Positions 54,201 through 64,000 are shown, numbered from the stretch's first letter. The stretch is DNA of 64,000 nt from Pictodentalium vernedei (GCA_031216915.1 CM062297.1:545994971-546058970); one strand, 5' to 3'. Translations and numbers: made by a program. The notes: a model not told the origin generated them from the sequence alone.

Positions 54201-54991
54201 ATGCAATCAACAATTGTGTCATGTATCCGTGCGCGCAAACGAAGACGCTTTGCCGTGGGTGTAATGGGGACTTCATTGTTTTTTTTTTGTTTTTTTTAAC
54301 CCTTTACCTAACATGAAAAGCAGACGACACTTGCAAAAAAATTCTTGAATAACTATTATTTTCATTTTTTGTCTCAAAAACAGGTTACGACCCCTCATTG
54401 GAACGAGCTCGATGAGCCCGTTCCAATGAGGGGTCATAACCTATGTTTTAGAGACAAAAAATGAAAAAATAATGAACATTAATTGCCGAGTTTTGAGAAT
54501 AGCGCCGGCCATTTTTGGCCGTTACGTTAGATAAAGGGTTAAATAATATAATTATCGTTGATAATGAAAAGTAATAAACAGAGTAATCGCTTGACTGGAC
54601 AGCTTACGTGAAATAATTCATTCGAGGCGAGGGACTATACTGTAAAACACTCGTGTGCATTCGCGCACTCGTGTTTGTACAACGTCCCTCACCTCTCGTG
54701 AATTATTTCACGTAACCAGTCCAATCAAGCGATCACTCTCTATTTTATAAGACATTCCCGCTATCTCAAAAGGTAGAAGATACTAAAGTCTTTTACTGAC
54801 CATTTGTCCTCTTCGCCTTGTCGATGTACTGCCTTTTTATAGCCGTCAAGAACTTGGAAGACACACGGAACGCACATCAACCAGAAGTAAGGATTATTCA
54901 ACTGATTCTGTAATTTGTAAGTGATAAATACTACATGAAGCATGAGCATCGTTCGAACAGAGCATCCCCAGAAAATTCTACACGTTATCAT
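47625..54991 (-). CDS. TMEM26: TMEM26-like transmembrane protein gene (three exons)
   Basis: This is the only host gene I can support. Three minus-strand exons (54991-54801, 49975-49822, 48254-47625) add up to 975 bp, exactly 325 codons with stop, and their splice phases fit. The product is a multipass membrane protein of about 324 residues. TMEM26 is conserved in animals and used as a marker of beige fat in mammals; its molecular activity is not established. Matches include YLVSAIPSIWVLEM, GRWLLPRGEITREELSQLL, QDGPFLAIRLYAIAYL and FFAAKNVLLVLLIFYRM. The introns are filled with SINEs and MITEs. Exons and introns are described separately below. Confidence 0.85.
48305..48560. mobile_element. 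TTAA palindromic MITE, degenerate, in intron
   Basis: The central TTGGAACGAGCTCCTCGAGC/AGTTCCAATGAG palindrome is preserved, but the outer ends are eroded (CAGTAACTCTTTACC on the left). It lies in the intron between exons 2 and 3. Confidence 0.7.
48875..49247 (-). mobile_element. tRNA-derived SINE in intron
   Basis: On the minus strand it has an A-box-like TGGCTCAGTAGGTAGAGG, a B box GTTCGAATCTC, CCTTGGCCAAGACACTTCACC, the shared body and a (TAAA)n-like tail at about 48880-48900. Possible short target duplications (CCGTTA) flank it, but they are weak. Confidence 0.8.
49822..49975 (-). CDS. TMEM26: TMEM26-like exon 2
   Basis: 154 bp. The acceptor TTATTATTCGTAG precedes 49975 and the donor GATGAG|GTATGT follows at 49822. 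It encodes the CFIIYLVSAIPSIWVLEMDR membrane segment and then a loop with NQTT and NCTQ, two possible N-glycosylation sites. It starts in phase 2, which matches the GTCAGT donor chosen for exon 1. Confidence 0.8.
50585..51610. repeat. Direct repeats of about 170 bp with nested element, in intron
   Basis: A unit with 'aactttagccc' and 'cagaaggtgtcattgtaaac' recurs at about 50650, 50830 and 51555. The third copy is separated from the second by an insertion at 50988-51542 that has inverted GGTGGCGCC ends. Confidence 0.65.
50988..51542. mobile_element. Inverted-repeat DNA element (GGTGGCGCCA ends), in intron
   Basis: AGGTGGCGCCAGGGATTTCT on the left and CCCTTGGCGCCACC on the right, about 555 bp, with G-rich and C-rich tracts just inside the ends. 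No transposase. It separates two copies of the intronic 170-bp repeat. Confidence 0.65.
51673..52479. mobile_element. TTAA-type inverted-repeat element with nested SINE, in intron
   Basis: The ends are TTAACCTTTAGGTC and (inverted) TTAACCCTTAGGTC. The sub-terminal GTATTGCTTTGAAAA segments pair. It contains the 40-bp palindrome CATCATTGTTGGCTGCC.../GGCAGCCAACAATGATG at 51803-51842 and a complete tRNA-type SINE. Confidence 0.7.
51862..52223 (-). mobile_element. tRNA-derived SINE with target duplications
   Basis: Complete minus-strand copy: an A-box-like TGGCTCAGTAGG, a B box GGTTCGAATCC, CCTTGGGCAAGACACTTCACC, the shared body ending TCCGGCTTCCTCCACCCGTA, and a (AAAT)n tail. It is flanked by CTGTTAAGC(T/A)GAT at 51849-51861 and 52224-52236. 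Confidence 0.9.
53020..53268. mobile_element. TTAA palindromic MITE, subfamily B (copy 2), in intron
   Basis: TTAACCCTTTACC to GGTAAAGGGTTAA. The centre is CCCCTCATTGGAACGAGC with its complement, and CAAAACCATATCATGTGA arms. Confidence 0.88.
54296..54542. mobile_element. TTAA palindromic MITE, subfamily A (copy 3), in intron
   Basis: TTAACCCTTTACC to ATAAAGGGTTAA, with a CCCCTCATTGGAACGAGC centre and GTCTCAAAAACA arms. It lies in the intron between exons 1 and 2. Confidence 0.88.
54801..54991 (-). CDS. TMEM26: TMEM26-like exon 1 (initial)
   Basis: 191 bp from the ATG at 54991 (MITCRIFWGCSVRTMLMLHV) to the donor at 54801, where ATG|GTCAGT puts exon 1 in phase with exon 2. It encodes the first membrane segments and NNPYFWLMCVPCVFQVLDGY, then ends in DKW. 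An alternative donor GTAAAA four bases downstream would not keep the frame with exon 2. The match to the TMEM26 N-terminus is clear in length and order. Confidence 0.75.
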
Positions 54992-55169
54992 TTTGATTTT
55001 AATTAGAGTGGATGAATCTGTGAAGATTCAGACATAAATATGTACACGAAGGACAAGTGTTATTTCCTTTGTCAGAAAAGTGTTATATTATTCATCCACC
55101 TTTCCTGAGAGGAAATTACTTCTCAACCGCATGTCTCTACAGTCTGTTCGTAATATTGGACCTAACCCT

Positions 55170-55342
55170 TTAACCCTTTACCAAACGCAGACGATATCAA
55201 AATTTATTATTTTAAATATATTTTTTTCAAATTTTTCAAAGAATTTCAACAAAACCATATCACGTGACCCCTCGTTGGAACGAGCTCGACGAGCTCGCTC
55301 CAACGAGGGGTCACGTGATATGGTTTTGTTGAAATTTTACCT
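55170..55342. mobile_element. TTAA palindromic MITE, subfamily B (copy 3), truncated
   Basis: It starts TTAACCCTTTACC and keeps the CCCCTCGTTGGAACGAGC centre with its complement, then breaks off after the inner right arm at about 55342. Confidence 0.8.
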
Positions 55343-55424
55343 ATTGTCGAAGGGAAGCCATACGTAGGCAGAGTAGGCTTTGCCTGTATGAACATTATTC
55401 TGAGATAAACGTAGGTGTGTGTGT

Positions 55425-55715
55425 GTGGGGGGGGGGGGGGGGGGGGGGCGTTTAACGCCATTGGTGGCGACTGCTTTAGTGAAAAGTGTCCAGTAAAGAG
55501 ACGATAAGTTAGTGGCCGTGCGACGGCAGTGGTAGAGTGACATTCCGTCACTTGTTAGAGGGAAGGCGACATAGTAAAATGACAATACGTTAGTGGCCGT
55601 GCGACGGCAGTGGTAGAGTGACATTCCGTCACACGTTAGAGTAAGGCGTCCGGTAAAGTGACAATACGTTAGTGGCCGTGCGACGGCAGTGAAGGAGTAA
55701 AGTGAAAGGTTGACC
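55425..55715. repeat. G-tract and about 70-bp tandem repeats
   Basis: After a GT-run and a long G-tract (55427-55448), GTTAGTGGCCGTGCGACGGC recurs at about 55507, 55588 and 55666, with AGAGTGACATTCCGTCAC between. This is a three-unit minisatellite. Confidence 0.75.
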
Positions 55716-56331
55716 AAAATTCAATCATCAACGTCAAGGAAGGGAAACTAGCGACAACAGAGAATGCGACCCGCAAGTGATCCAAAAACGGTGTGGGTAG
55801 GGGGTGATTGACGTTTTGTTTTTTGATTCATTGGATTTAATGTAAGTCACAAATTACCATATTCATTTTTATTTATATATGTATTTAAATTGTTGTTTCC
55901 AGTGAACCCCTGTTGATTTATGTTTTTCGAGGAAAAGTCATTGACCCCTTCAGGATAAGAACCACCCCAACAAAAGTGAAACGGGCGGGTTCGTTACGTT
56001 GAGACATACGCGTGAACGGTTCAGGCAACACTCCTTGAGTTTTGGCTGAAAACACCGTGTGAATCTATTTCCCCCAGCAACGACAAAGCCCAGTTTCCGA
56101 CAGATGCAGTGAACAATCTTCGGCTCGGCATAGTGATTACGATGTTATTTAATGCCGACCAGGCTGGCCCATTACAAATGGCATGCAAGCACCACGTCAA
56201 AAACTACTACATAGATATCTTACATGTATATCACGTCGAGCGACTCGAATAAGATTTGATGTGATTGAGATACAATCACTGTTGACTTCCGTTATTTTCA
56301 ACTTTCAATAGAGATCTTACTTTAAGCCTTT

Positions 56332-56593
56332 ACCAAACATGAAAAGCAGACGAAACTTGAAAAAAAAATTCTTCAATGACTAAGTTTTTTCATTTTTTTG
56401 TCTCAAAAATATAGGTTATGACCCCTCATTGGAACGAGCTCGTTCCAATGAGGGGTCATAACGTATGTCTTTTAGATAAAATTGAAAAAATAATGAAAAC
56501 TTTGTCAAGTAAAGCTAAAAGTAATGAAAATTAATTGGCGATTTTTGAGAATATCACTGGCCGGTTTTGGCCGTACGTTGGGTAAAGGGTTAA
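56332..56593. mobile_element. TTAA palindromic MITE, subfamily A (copy 4)
   Basis: TTAAGCCTTTACC to GGTAAAGGGTTAA, with the GGAACGAGCTCGTTCC centre. Confidence 0.88.
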
Positions 56594-57806
56594 CAAAGCT
56601 CTTAAAGTATCAACCCGATCGTAAATTCGTAATACTTTGAATTCTTGAATTTTTGATCGATGAAGAAAAATTTAGTGAGTCATTTAGTCTGAACTAAGCC
56701 AGCCTTGCGAACGTGATCTTCGATACTACATCTGGAATCCAACTGAAATATTCCGCCCTTCTGTCTAAGTTGCCATCCCATCCACCCAATATGACTTACT
56801 CTCCCCCATTGCCCTTCCAAACTAAAAGTATCCCGGGATATGGCATCGCGGGAAAGTTCCGAATTAGAAGTACCAGAGTCTACAATGTCCGTAATGTCTC
56901 CCTTTCATACCCAGTCAGTCACCGCTTCGGGACTCGGGCCATATACTTGACATATTAAGCTAGAGACTGAAAAGGCCGTTACACACAGCCGCGAGCGACG
57001 TGTCGATACGTAAAAAGCGAAAACGTTGCCTCGAATTTTCAATTTACACCATAGCGAATTCTTCGAACGCTATTTCGAGCGAAATTTTGTCATTTTTTAT
57101 GATCTATAGGGTACATTCTTGAATCGGCATTTCCACAAAATACTAGTATTTCTTGTGGTAAAATACAGCTCTCTGATTGACTGGTCCGTGCAGTGTCGCC
57201 TCGCGAAAACGAAAAAACGTTTCCAGGAATCACTCCTAGTCGTCGCTCAGAGAAATTCGTTTAATCGCTTTTTCTCCATGTCCCATAGCCTTTTGTGTGA
57301 ACACGCCAACTTATTGAAAGTATTTTCTTTTCGCGTCGCATACCTCGCGGCAGTGAATAGCGGCGAAAAGGGTCTGGATTCAGTCAGTTTACCGAAACTG
57401 CATTATAAGGTGTTGGGAAGAAAAAAATTGTCAAAATATCATTATGCTTTTGACAAACTGACTGACTAAGCAGATTCGGCGCTGAAACATACGTGGTGGA
57501 CACAAGTGCATTTTCAGCAGTATATTGCGTGCCCAACGTTCGGAAGTGACGTTATACCGCGTTCCATTGTGGATTGTCTTGTTAGCCTGGGTTATAATAC
57601 GTGGTGCAAGTGCGCATGCACAGCGTGTGTTGTTAGGGTGAAGCATGTTTCTGTTCCATTTTGTTTACCGGAAGCCGCATCTTAGTGTTCATCGAGGGCG
57701 GATAAGTACAGCGCGTTGTGCTGTGGGACTTTCGAAAGGCATGTTTTATGGTATTAGAATATGTCAAACTAGATCGAGTTATTTGTGTGCAAAGCACACA
57801 ATGGTG
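56594..57806. other. Intergenic, nothing firmly recognised
   Basis: No supported gene. The plus-strand open frames at 56713-56958 and 57119-57469 have no known motif. The composition around 56970-57060 (TTACACACAGCCGCGAGC and TTCGAGCGAAA palindromes) suggests another DNA element. Confidence 0.4.
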
Positions 57807-59307
57807 TATCCCCGCATTTCCTTAGCAACACCTTAGCATAGTCTTAACGTTTCGAATTAATACCCAAGGAGCCTTTCGATGAAAACTGATTTTCTAACGA
57901 TAAAAAGTGGTTCTACTGGAACCACCTGGGGCAAAATCAAAATTCCAAAACCTTCATGCAGATCTAGGAATGTTACCTGAACACATTAGCATAGTTTAAA
58001 CGTTTCGAATTAAATACCCTAAGAGCCTTTTGATGAAAACTGATTTTCTAACAATAAAAGTGGTTCCACTGGAACCATATGGGGCAAAATCAAAATTCCG
58101 AAACCTTCATACACATCTAGTGATGCTACATGAACACATTAGCATAGTTTATATGATTCAAATTAAATATCCTAGAAGACTTTCGATGAAAACTGATTTT
58201 CCAATGATAAAAGTAGTTCCACTGGAACCACCTGGGGCCAAATCAAAATTCCGAAACCTTCATGCACATCTAGAGATGTTACCTGAACACATTAGCATAG
58301 TTTAAGCGTTTCGAATTAAATACCCTAGGAGCCTTTCGATGAAAACTGATTTTCTAACGATAAAAGTGGTACCATTGGAACCACAGGGGGAAAATCAAAA
58401 TTCCGAAACCTTCATGCACATCAAGAGATGCTACCTGAACACATTAGCATAGTTTAAACGTTTCGAATTGAATACCCTAGGAGTCTTTCAATGAAAAATG
58501 ATTTTCTAACGATAAAAGTGGTTCCACTGGAACCACCAAGGGCCGAATCAAAATTCCGAAACCTTCATGCACATTTAGAGTTTCTACCTGAACACATTAG
58601 CATAGTTTAAGCGTTTCGAATTAAATACCTTAGGAGCCTTTCGATGAAAACTGATTTTCTAATGATAAAAGTGGTTCCACTGGAACCACCGGGGGCCGGA
58701 TCAAAATTCCGAAACCTTCATGCACATCTTGAGTTGCTACCTGAACACATTAGCATAGTTTAAGCATTTCGAATTAAATACTCTAGGAGCCTTTCGATGA
58801 AAACTGATTTTCTAACGATAAAAGTGGTTCCACTGGAACCACCGGGGGCAAAATCAAAATTCTGAAACCTTCATGCACATCTAGAGATGTTACCTGAACA
58901 CATTAGCATAGTTTAAACGTTTCGAATTGAATACCCTAGGAGCCTTTCGATGAAAACTGATTTTCTAATGATAAAAGTGGTTCCATTGGAACCATCGGGG
59001 GCAAAATCAAAATTCCGAAACCTTCGTGCACATCTAGAGATGTTACCTGAACACATTAGCATAGTTGAAACGTTTCGAATTGAATACCCTAGGAGCCTTT
59101 CGATGAAAACTGATTTTCTAACGATAAAAGTGGTTCCACTGGAACCACCGGGGGCAAAATAAAAATTCCGAAACCTTCATGCACATCTAGAGATGTTACC
59201 TGAACACATTAGCATAGTTTAAGCGTTTCGAATTAAATACCCTAGGAGCCTTTCGATGAAATCTGATTTCCTACAATATCCCCGCATTTTTTGAAAATGC
59301 GGGGATA
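57807..59307. mobile_element. Helentron/HINE-like element with internal satellite
   Basis: TATCCCCGCATTT at 57807-57819 is repeated near the other end, where it forms a stem-loop ATCCCCGCATTTT/AAAATGCGGGGAT (59278-59306). Between lie ten tandem units of about 153 bp. This layout (a motif near the 5' end, an internal satellite, a 3' hairpin) is that of non-autonomous Helentron relatives known in molluscs, insects and echinoderms. No Rep/helicase is present. Confidence 0.65.
57830..59275 (+). repeat. Satellite array, ten 153-bp units
   Basis: The landmark GCCTTTCGATGAAAACTGAT recurs at about 57871, 58024, 58178, 58331, 58482, 58636, 58789, 58942, 59095 and 59248, a spacing of 151-154 bp. Since 153 is a multiple of 3, the units stay open in one frame and mimic ORFs. 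Confidence 0.92.
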
Positions 59308-59309
59308 AT

Positions 59310-60246
59310 TACCGAAAGGGGTTAGACAATGACTAAAGTTACCCAAACGGACCCGCCAAGCCCTCCATCTTGGATGGTACTCGATTGAATAGCACGTTCT
59401 GGTGAAGAATCATTAGCCAAGTAGAGTGTAGTGTGTCAAATGGTCCATTCGATTGTTTCGGAGTGTTCTCCGGTAGATCAACACCCGGAGTAGAATCGAT
59501 GTTTTGTTAACATTTTTAGCATTTTGAGTTGTTCTGTTTTACTTCTGTATTGTGGTTCTAGAGTGCTCTGGTAGAGTGGAAGAACCTTTCACTTCGAATA
59601 TATTTATATTCAGGTCTTGCCAATCCCAAAACGCTGGCAATCACTGCCACAACCTCACAAATGTACTTTCACCGTGACTCCTACTAATCCCTGTTGTATT
59701 CTATCATGACGTCTTGGCTCCAAGCTCCCGTACGGTTCCTAGCTTTTAACTTCTCGACTTCTGAACTATGTCTTCTTCACCCCAAGACCCCCCCCCCACC
59801 CACCCACCCACCCAGTCTTGCTGACCCCTAATAAACCCAGCTGCCAGTCCATCCCATCGGTTTCATAGCTCTTAGACAAAACCATTGATACGGATTTCTA
59901 CTTGATGACATATGATTAAATTCTACTGTCTTCATCCATCACTATAGTCTTACTCTACTGCTGGTTTTACCATGGCTATCACTATCTGTCCTATACTAGA
60001 GTCTTCCAACATTATTACAGGCTCTTTGCAGCAGTACAGTTTAGTTAGCTGCTATCTCATCCGGTATCTTGACGTCTGACCTCGACCAAGTCTAAGAAGA
60101 ATCAGTCAGACTGCACTATTCAACCATGGTCCGTATCTTCCTATATAGTCCCTTGCCGAATTAGAGGCGAAACATCGATGAGATATACCTGTGGGCTAGT
60201 GCACTGTGTGCCAAATACAGGTGTTTGTGAATCAACGAAGACCAAC
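59310..60246. other. Intergenic, nothing recognised
   Basis: No supported gene. A C-rich tract (CACCCACCCACCCACCC) lies at about 59785-59812. Confidence 0.4.
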
Positions 60247-60433
60247 TGTTAGATTTTATGAACTGTATTTTGAACACAACTGTAAAGAGAATGGACTTCT
60301 GAAGAGATCATGTGACACACCTCATGTGACAGATACCATGTGACCTAGTGGAACTTGAGGTTGATAGTGAAAACATGGATGCCAGTACATGTGCTTCAGT
60401 ATTGAGGTAAAAGAATTTCAATTCACTCTAATA
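60247..60433 (+). repeat. Copia 5' LTR
   Basis: 187 bp, TGTTAGA at the start and TCTAATA at the end, a nearly perfect inverted pair (TCTAACA expected). It directly abuts the primer-binding site. Its length fits short Copia LTRs. The 3' LTR is outside the window. Confidence 0.65.
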
Positions 60434-60444
60434 TGGTAGCAGAG
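60434..60444 (+). promoter_or_regulatory. Primer-binding site for initiator-Met tRNA
   Basis: TGGTAGCAGAG is complementary to the 3' end of metazoan initiator methionine tRNA (including CCA). It starts with no gap after the LTR. Confidence 0.75.
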
Positions 60445-60589
60445 CGAGGTTATCACTTAAGGGTTATTAGAGATGTGCATTGGACATTCCTAGATGTATT
60501 GTGCATGTTTTTGTTTAAAAGAAGTGCAAAATAGACTTGTTTTCAAGATTTGAAATATTGAAGCTGAAGTTGGAAATTTTTTGTTCAAA

Positions 60590-61510
60590 ATGGCGGCATC
60601 CAGCAAAACAGTATTCAATCCACCTGTGTATAGTGAGAATTCTGATTTTGAAATGTGGTTAAGGGACATTGAATTATGGCAATGTATTGCTACACTTGAT
60701 AGAAAGAAACAGGCTCCAGCTGTTTATTTAGCTTTGAATGAAAAAAACACGACATGCATGTGCAGATTTAAAAATAGCTGAGTTGACTGTTGAAGATGGC
60801 ATGTCAAAACTTATTGATAAATTGAAGAGTTTATATGCAACAGATGCACATCAAGCTGCTTTCCTCGCATATGAAAGCTTTGAGACATTCCAAAGGCCTC
60901 CAGAAATGTCGATTGTGGATTATATAAATGAATTTGAGAGAAAATATAATAAACTTAAAACTCATCATATGGAGCTTCCCAGCAATGTTCAGGCATACAG
61001 ACTTCTTAAGAGTGCGAATATTTCCATGGAAAAGCAACAACTTGCTAGAGCCACCCTGACAGACTTGACTTTCGATAATATGAAAAAACAGCTCAAGGCA
61101 ATTTTTGTAACAGTTTCTGCAGAGAGTGAAGTAAAAAATGATAACCAGGTCAAAGTGGAACCAGTTTATACTGCATCTGAAGAGCAACTGTTTTATAATC
61201 GTGGTAATTATGGTACACGGAGATTTCAGCAGAATCGAGGTTATCGTAGAAATACTCGGCGATTCATTCGGAGTTCACACTCGGGCCAATTTTCAAGAAA
61301 TTCTTCTACTACAAATCCTTTAGATTCAAGAGGCAACATATCTCGATGTGCTATTTGTTATTCAACTCATCATTGGGCTAATCGATGTCCTCACAATAAT
61401 GAATCTGTTGATATAACATTACTTTCCTCAAATTTTGATACACTATATCTTGACAGTTTAGTTGGAGAAACTTTAAATGCGGCAATATTAGATAGTGGTT
61501 GCACTAAAAC
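60590..61510 (+). pseudogene. gag: Copia Gag, with frameshifts
   Basis: It begins MAASSKTVFNPPVYSENSDF at ATG 60590. A frameshift near 60745-60760 moves it to a second frame, which runs through the capsid-like helices (LIDKLKSLYATDAHQAAFLA) to a CCHC zinc knuckle, CAICYSTHHWANRCPH. The frame then enters the protease region, DSGCTKT, before shifting at about 61510. The knuckle binds the retrotransposon RNA. Both shifts look like small indels rather than programmed sites. Confidence 0.85.
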
Positions 61511-64000
61511 TGTGGTGAGGATTGGCTCAAATGTTATTCTGATTCTGTTCCTGATGAGGATAAATATAAAATTGTTTTCGCTCCAAGTTCAACCAAATTC
61601 CAGTTTGGAGATGGTAAAATTGTAAAATCGCTTCATCATGTAACCATACCTGCAACTCTTGCTGAACAAGCTGTTATGATAGAGGCTGAAGTTATATCTA
61701 CTTCTCTTCCACTACTACTTAGTAAAGCTTCTATGAAGAAAGCAAAAATGACTATTGACTTTAAGTCAGATACTGCGAATATTTTTGGGAAATATGTGGA
61801 ATTAACATTCACATCAAGTGGACATTATGCTGTGCCTCTCAGTAATTCCAATCTGAGTGCACCCAACAATGATTGCAAAAAGCAAAATGTATTATTATCT
61901 TCAGTTAATTTGAAACAAATGTCAGAAGATCAGAAATTGAAAGTTGCTAGAAAATTACATAAACAGTTTGGACATGCTCAGAGCTCTAAGCTTCATAAAC
62001 TCTTGCAGGACAGTGGGATTCAAGATAAGGATATCAATGAATTAATTTCATCTGTTGAACATGACTGTACAGTTTGCCAAAAGTACAAGCGATCAAACCC
62101 TAGACCAGTTGTTGGTCTGTCATTAGCCGCAAAATTTAATGATTGCATTTCTATGGATCTGAAGGTTTTCAAAGATAAATATTTCTTACACTTGATAGAC
62201 CATGCTACTCGCTTTAGTGTTGCTGTGGTTATTGAAAATAAAAAGGCTGAAACAATAATTGACAATATTTTTAAATACTGGATATCTATTTTTGGATCTC
62301 CAAATCATTTTTTCTCAGACAATGGTCGTGAATTTCAAAATGAGTCGTTCCGAGACATGTGTGGGAACCTAAATATCACTGTTCTCACTACACCGGCAGA
62401 ATCGCCATGGTGCAACGGAATAACTGAACGTCATAATGCCATCATTGGCAATATGGTTGAAAAAATTCTAGAAGATACTGGATGTTCCATAGATGTCGCT
62501 CTGGCATGGGCTGTGAGTTCTAAAAATACATTACAAAATGTTTATGGGTTTAGCCCAAATCAACTCGTCTTTGGAGAAAACCCCAATACTCCGTCAGTGC
62601 TTATTGATCAACTTCCAGCATTGGAAGGAAGGACATCTAGTCAACTTATTAGTGACCATTTAAATGCAATGCATGCTGCCAGAGAAGCATTTATTAAGTG
62701 TGAGGCTTCAGAGAAAATCAGGCGTGCTTTGCTCCATAATGTTAGATCATCTACTTCTTTAATTTTTGAGAGTGGTGACAATGTCTACTACAAGCGATTG
62801 AGTTCTAAAGTATGGCAGGGACCGGCCGTTGTGATAGGCAAAGATGCTCACCAAGTATTTATAAAACACGGTGGTGAATTCTATCGAATCAATCCTTGCA
62901 ATTTGAAACATGTTAATGAACCCAAACTAGACAATGCAGGTGCAACTGATCCACTCACTCACCAAGAGACCGAACAAACTTGTGTAGATTCTGTTGAAGA
63001 TACGTCGAACGAAATAAGTATACAATATGAGACAGAAGAAAATGTTGAAAATACTGAACATTCAAGTTCTCAATCAAGTTTAATTAATCCCACTGCTGTA
63101 TCTGGCAAACTACTACCAGGTAAATCTGATGTTATTATTTATAAGGATTCTGAAGATTCTCAGTGGGAAGAAGCAACTGTATTAGGACGTGGTGGAAAGG
63201 CATCTGGTAAATATAAGTTTTGGTTAAACATCAAAGATTTGAGTGATGGCACAGAAAGGGCAGTAGACTTTGAAAATCTTACAGCTTGGTATCCTAAAAC
63301 TGAAGAAATTCTCATTGATTTGAATTCATTTGAAGCTTCAGAAATTACTTGTGCTAAAAATAAAGAACTTCTGAACTGGAAAGACAATGATGTCTATATT
63401 GAAGTGGCTGATGAGGGTCAAAATTCTATGTCAGTTCGATGGGTGTTGACTGAAAAAATAAAAGATGGTAAGAAAATTGTGAAGGCGAGACTTGTTGCGC
63501 GTGGTTTCGAAGAAGATTATACTGCCTTAAAAACTGATTCTCCAACTTGCTCAAAAGATAGTCTACGACTAATATTGTCTGTCATTCCGTCAAAGAGGTG
63601 GAGAATGAACTCATTAGACTTCAAGGCAGCTTTTCTCCAGGGTAAGAGTATAGAACGTGAAATATTTATTAAACCTCCAAAAGAAGCAGCTACTGATAAA
63701 CTGTGGAAGCTCAAGTCTGCTGTATATGGCCTAGGGGATGCATCAAGAGTGTGGTATTTGACAGTGAAATCTGAATTACTATTTCTTGGTGTAAAAATGT
63801 GCAAATTCGATCAAGCGTTATTCTACTGGCCTCAGAAGAATGAGCTCCATGGAATAATAGTTTGCCATGTTGACGATTTTTTATGGAGTGGCTCACACTT
63901 GTTCAAAGAAACAATTATAACAGCAATTAAAAATAAATTTAAGATTAGCAAAGAAGAAACTGATGGATTCAAGTATCTTGGCTTGAATCTTGTCCAGCAC
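61470..64000 (+). CDS. pol: Copia Pol (protease-integrase-RT), open to window end
   Basis: The protease motif AAILDSGCTKT lies just before the frame change. From about 61511 one frame stays open to the end of the window, more than 825 codons. The integrase has a zinc-binding HKQFGH...CTVC region (about 61965-62085). Its catalytic core has MDLK (Asp), SDNGREF (Asp) and NGITERHN (Glu). The RT follows with RWVLTEK, KARLVARGFEEDY, MNSLDFKAAFLQG and the active-site segment CHVDDFLWSG. The VDD box, instead of the usual YVDD, has His before it, which occurs in some Copia lineages. The end of the ORF is cut off. Confidence 0.9.

Larger units (their letters stand above)
60247..64000 (+). mobile_element. 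Ty1/Copia LTR retrotransposon, partial
   Basis: LTR, initiator-Met primer site, gag, protease, integrase and reverse transcriptase follow in the Copia order (integrase before RT). The element is cut by the window edge before RNase H and the 3' LTR. Two frameshifts lie in gag. The pol frame from about 61511 to the end is open, so this copy is fairly young. Confidence 0.9.

Noticed and set aside
57119..57469. 116-residue plus-strand ORF
   Set aside because: No recognisable motif, sits beside palindromic sequence, and has no splice or promoter context.
58030..59162. Open frames of 70-91 residues with repeated MKTDFLTIKVVPLEP text
   Set aside because: They are satellite units of 153 bp, a multiple of three, so the frame stays open by chance. 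There is no promoter, and the repeat structure explains them.
61505..61515. Programmed gag-pol frameshift in the Copia element
   Set aside because: The shift lies inside the protease region with no slippery heptamer, and a second gag shift exists. A small deletion fits better.
1..64000. CRISPR array or bacterial operon
   Set aside because: No direct-repeat/spacer pattern. The tandem repeats have no unique spacers, and the genome is eukaryotic (introns, SINEs, LINEs).

Overview
This is a transposon-rich stretch of an invertebrate animal nuclear genome. The evidence is one spliced host gene on the minus strand (a TMEM26-like membrane protein, three exons between 47625 and 54991) in a landscape of LINEs, Pol III SINEs, a Copia retrotransposon, a Tc1/mariner transposon, satellite-bearing elements and many palindromic MITEs. 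The genus cannot be fixed from the sequence. A marine invertebrate such as a lophotrochozoan is a guess from the repeat types.

The centrepiece is a complete Polinton/Maverick (adintovirus-like) provirus at 16910-36076 (19,167 bp). It has about 0.6 kb terminal inverted repeats starting 5'-AG, and it is flanked by a 6-bp target duplication (ATTCTC). It landed inside the reverse-transcriptase tail of a LINE, and the two LINE halves match up across it. It carries a protein-primed PolB, a retroviral-type integrase fused to a parvovirus-like phospholipase A2 domain, a capsid protein of a conserved family, a penton-like protein, an adenain-like protease, an FtsK/HerA-type packaging ATPase, a trimeric-fibre-like protein, small virion proteins, an inhibitor-of-apoptosis gene and several orphans. 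Seven genes are broken by in-frame stops or frameshifts; the others are open. The copy is therefore a decaying but structurally complete provirus.

Left flank (1-16900): a minus-strand LINE (about 1-3700) carries a nested Tc1 copy (1024-2584) and a GC-rich inverted-repeat element. Then come a 340-bp tandem array (about 4385-5800), inverted-repeat MITEs, hAT-like pieces with (GATTC)n-rich ends, and a SINE split by a 995-bp unidentified insert with its own ORF and an 8-bp target duplication (15013-16007).

Right flank (36083-47600): the other LINE half, a 5S-rRNA-headed SINE with 11-bp target duplications, a second copy of a long repeat also found at 11.7-12.2 kb, TTAA-flanked palindromic MITEs, and a 2.6-kb foldback structure (42405-45020). 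From 47.6 to 55 kb lies the TMEM26-like gene, whose introns are filled with SINEs and MITEs. From 57807 to 59307 there is a Helentron-like element with ten 153-bp satellite units. From 60247 to the window end a Copia retrotransposon begins (LTR, initiator-Met primer site, gag, protease, integrase, RT) and runs off the edge.
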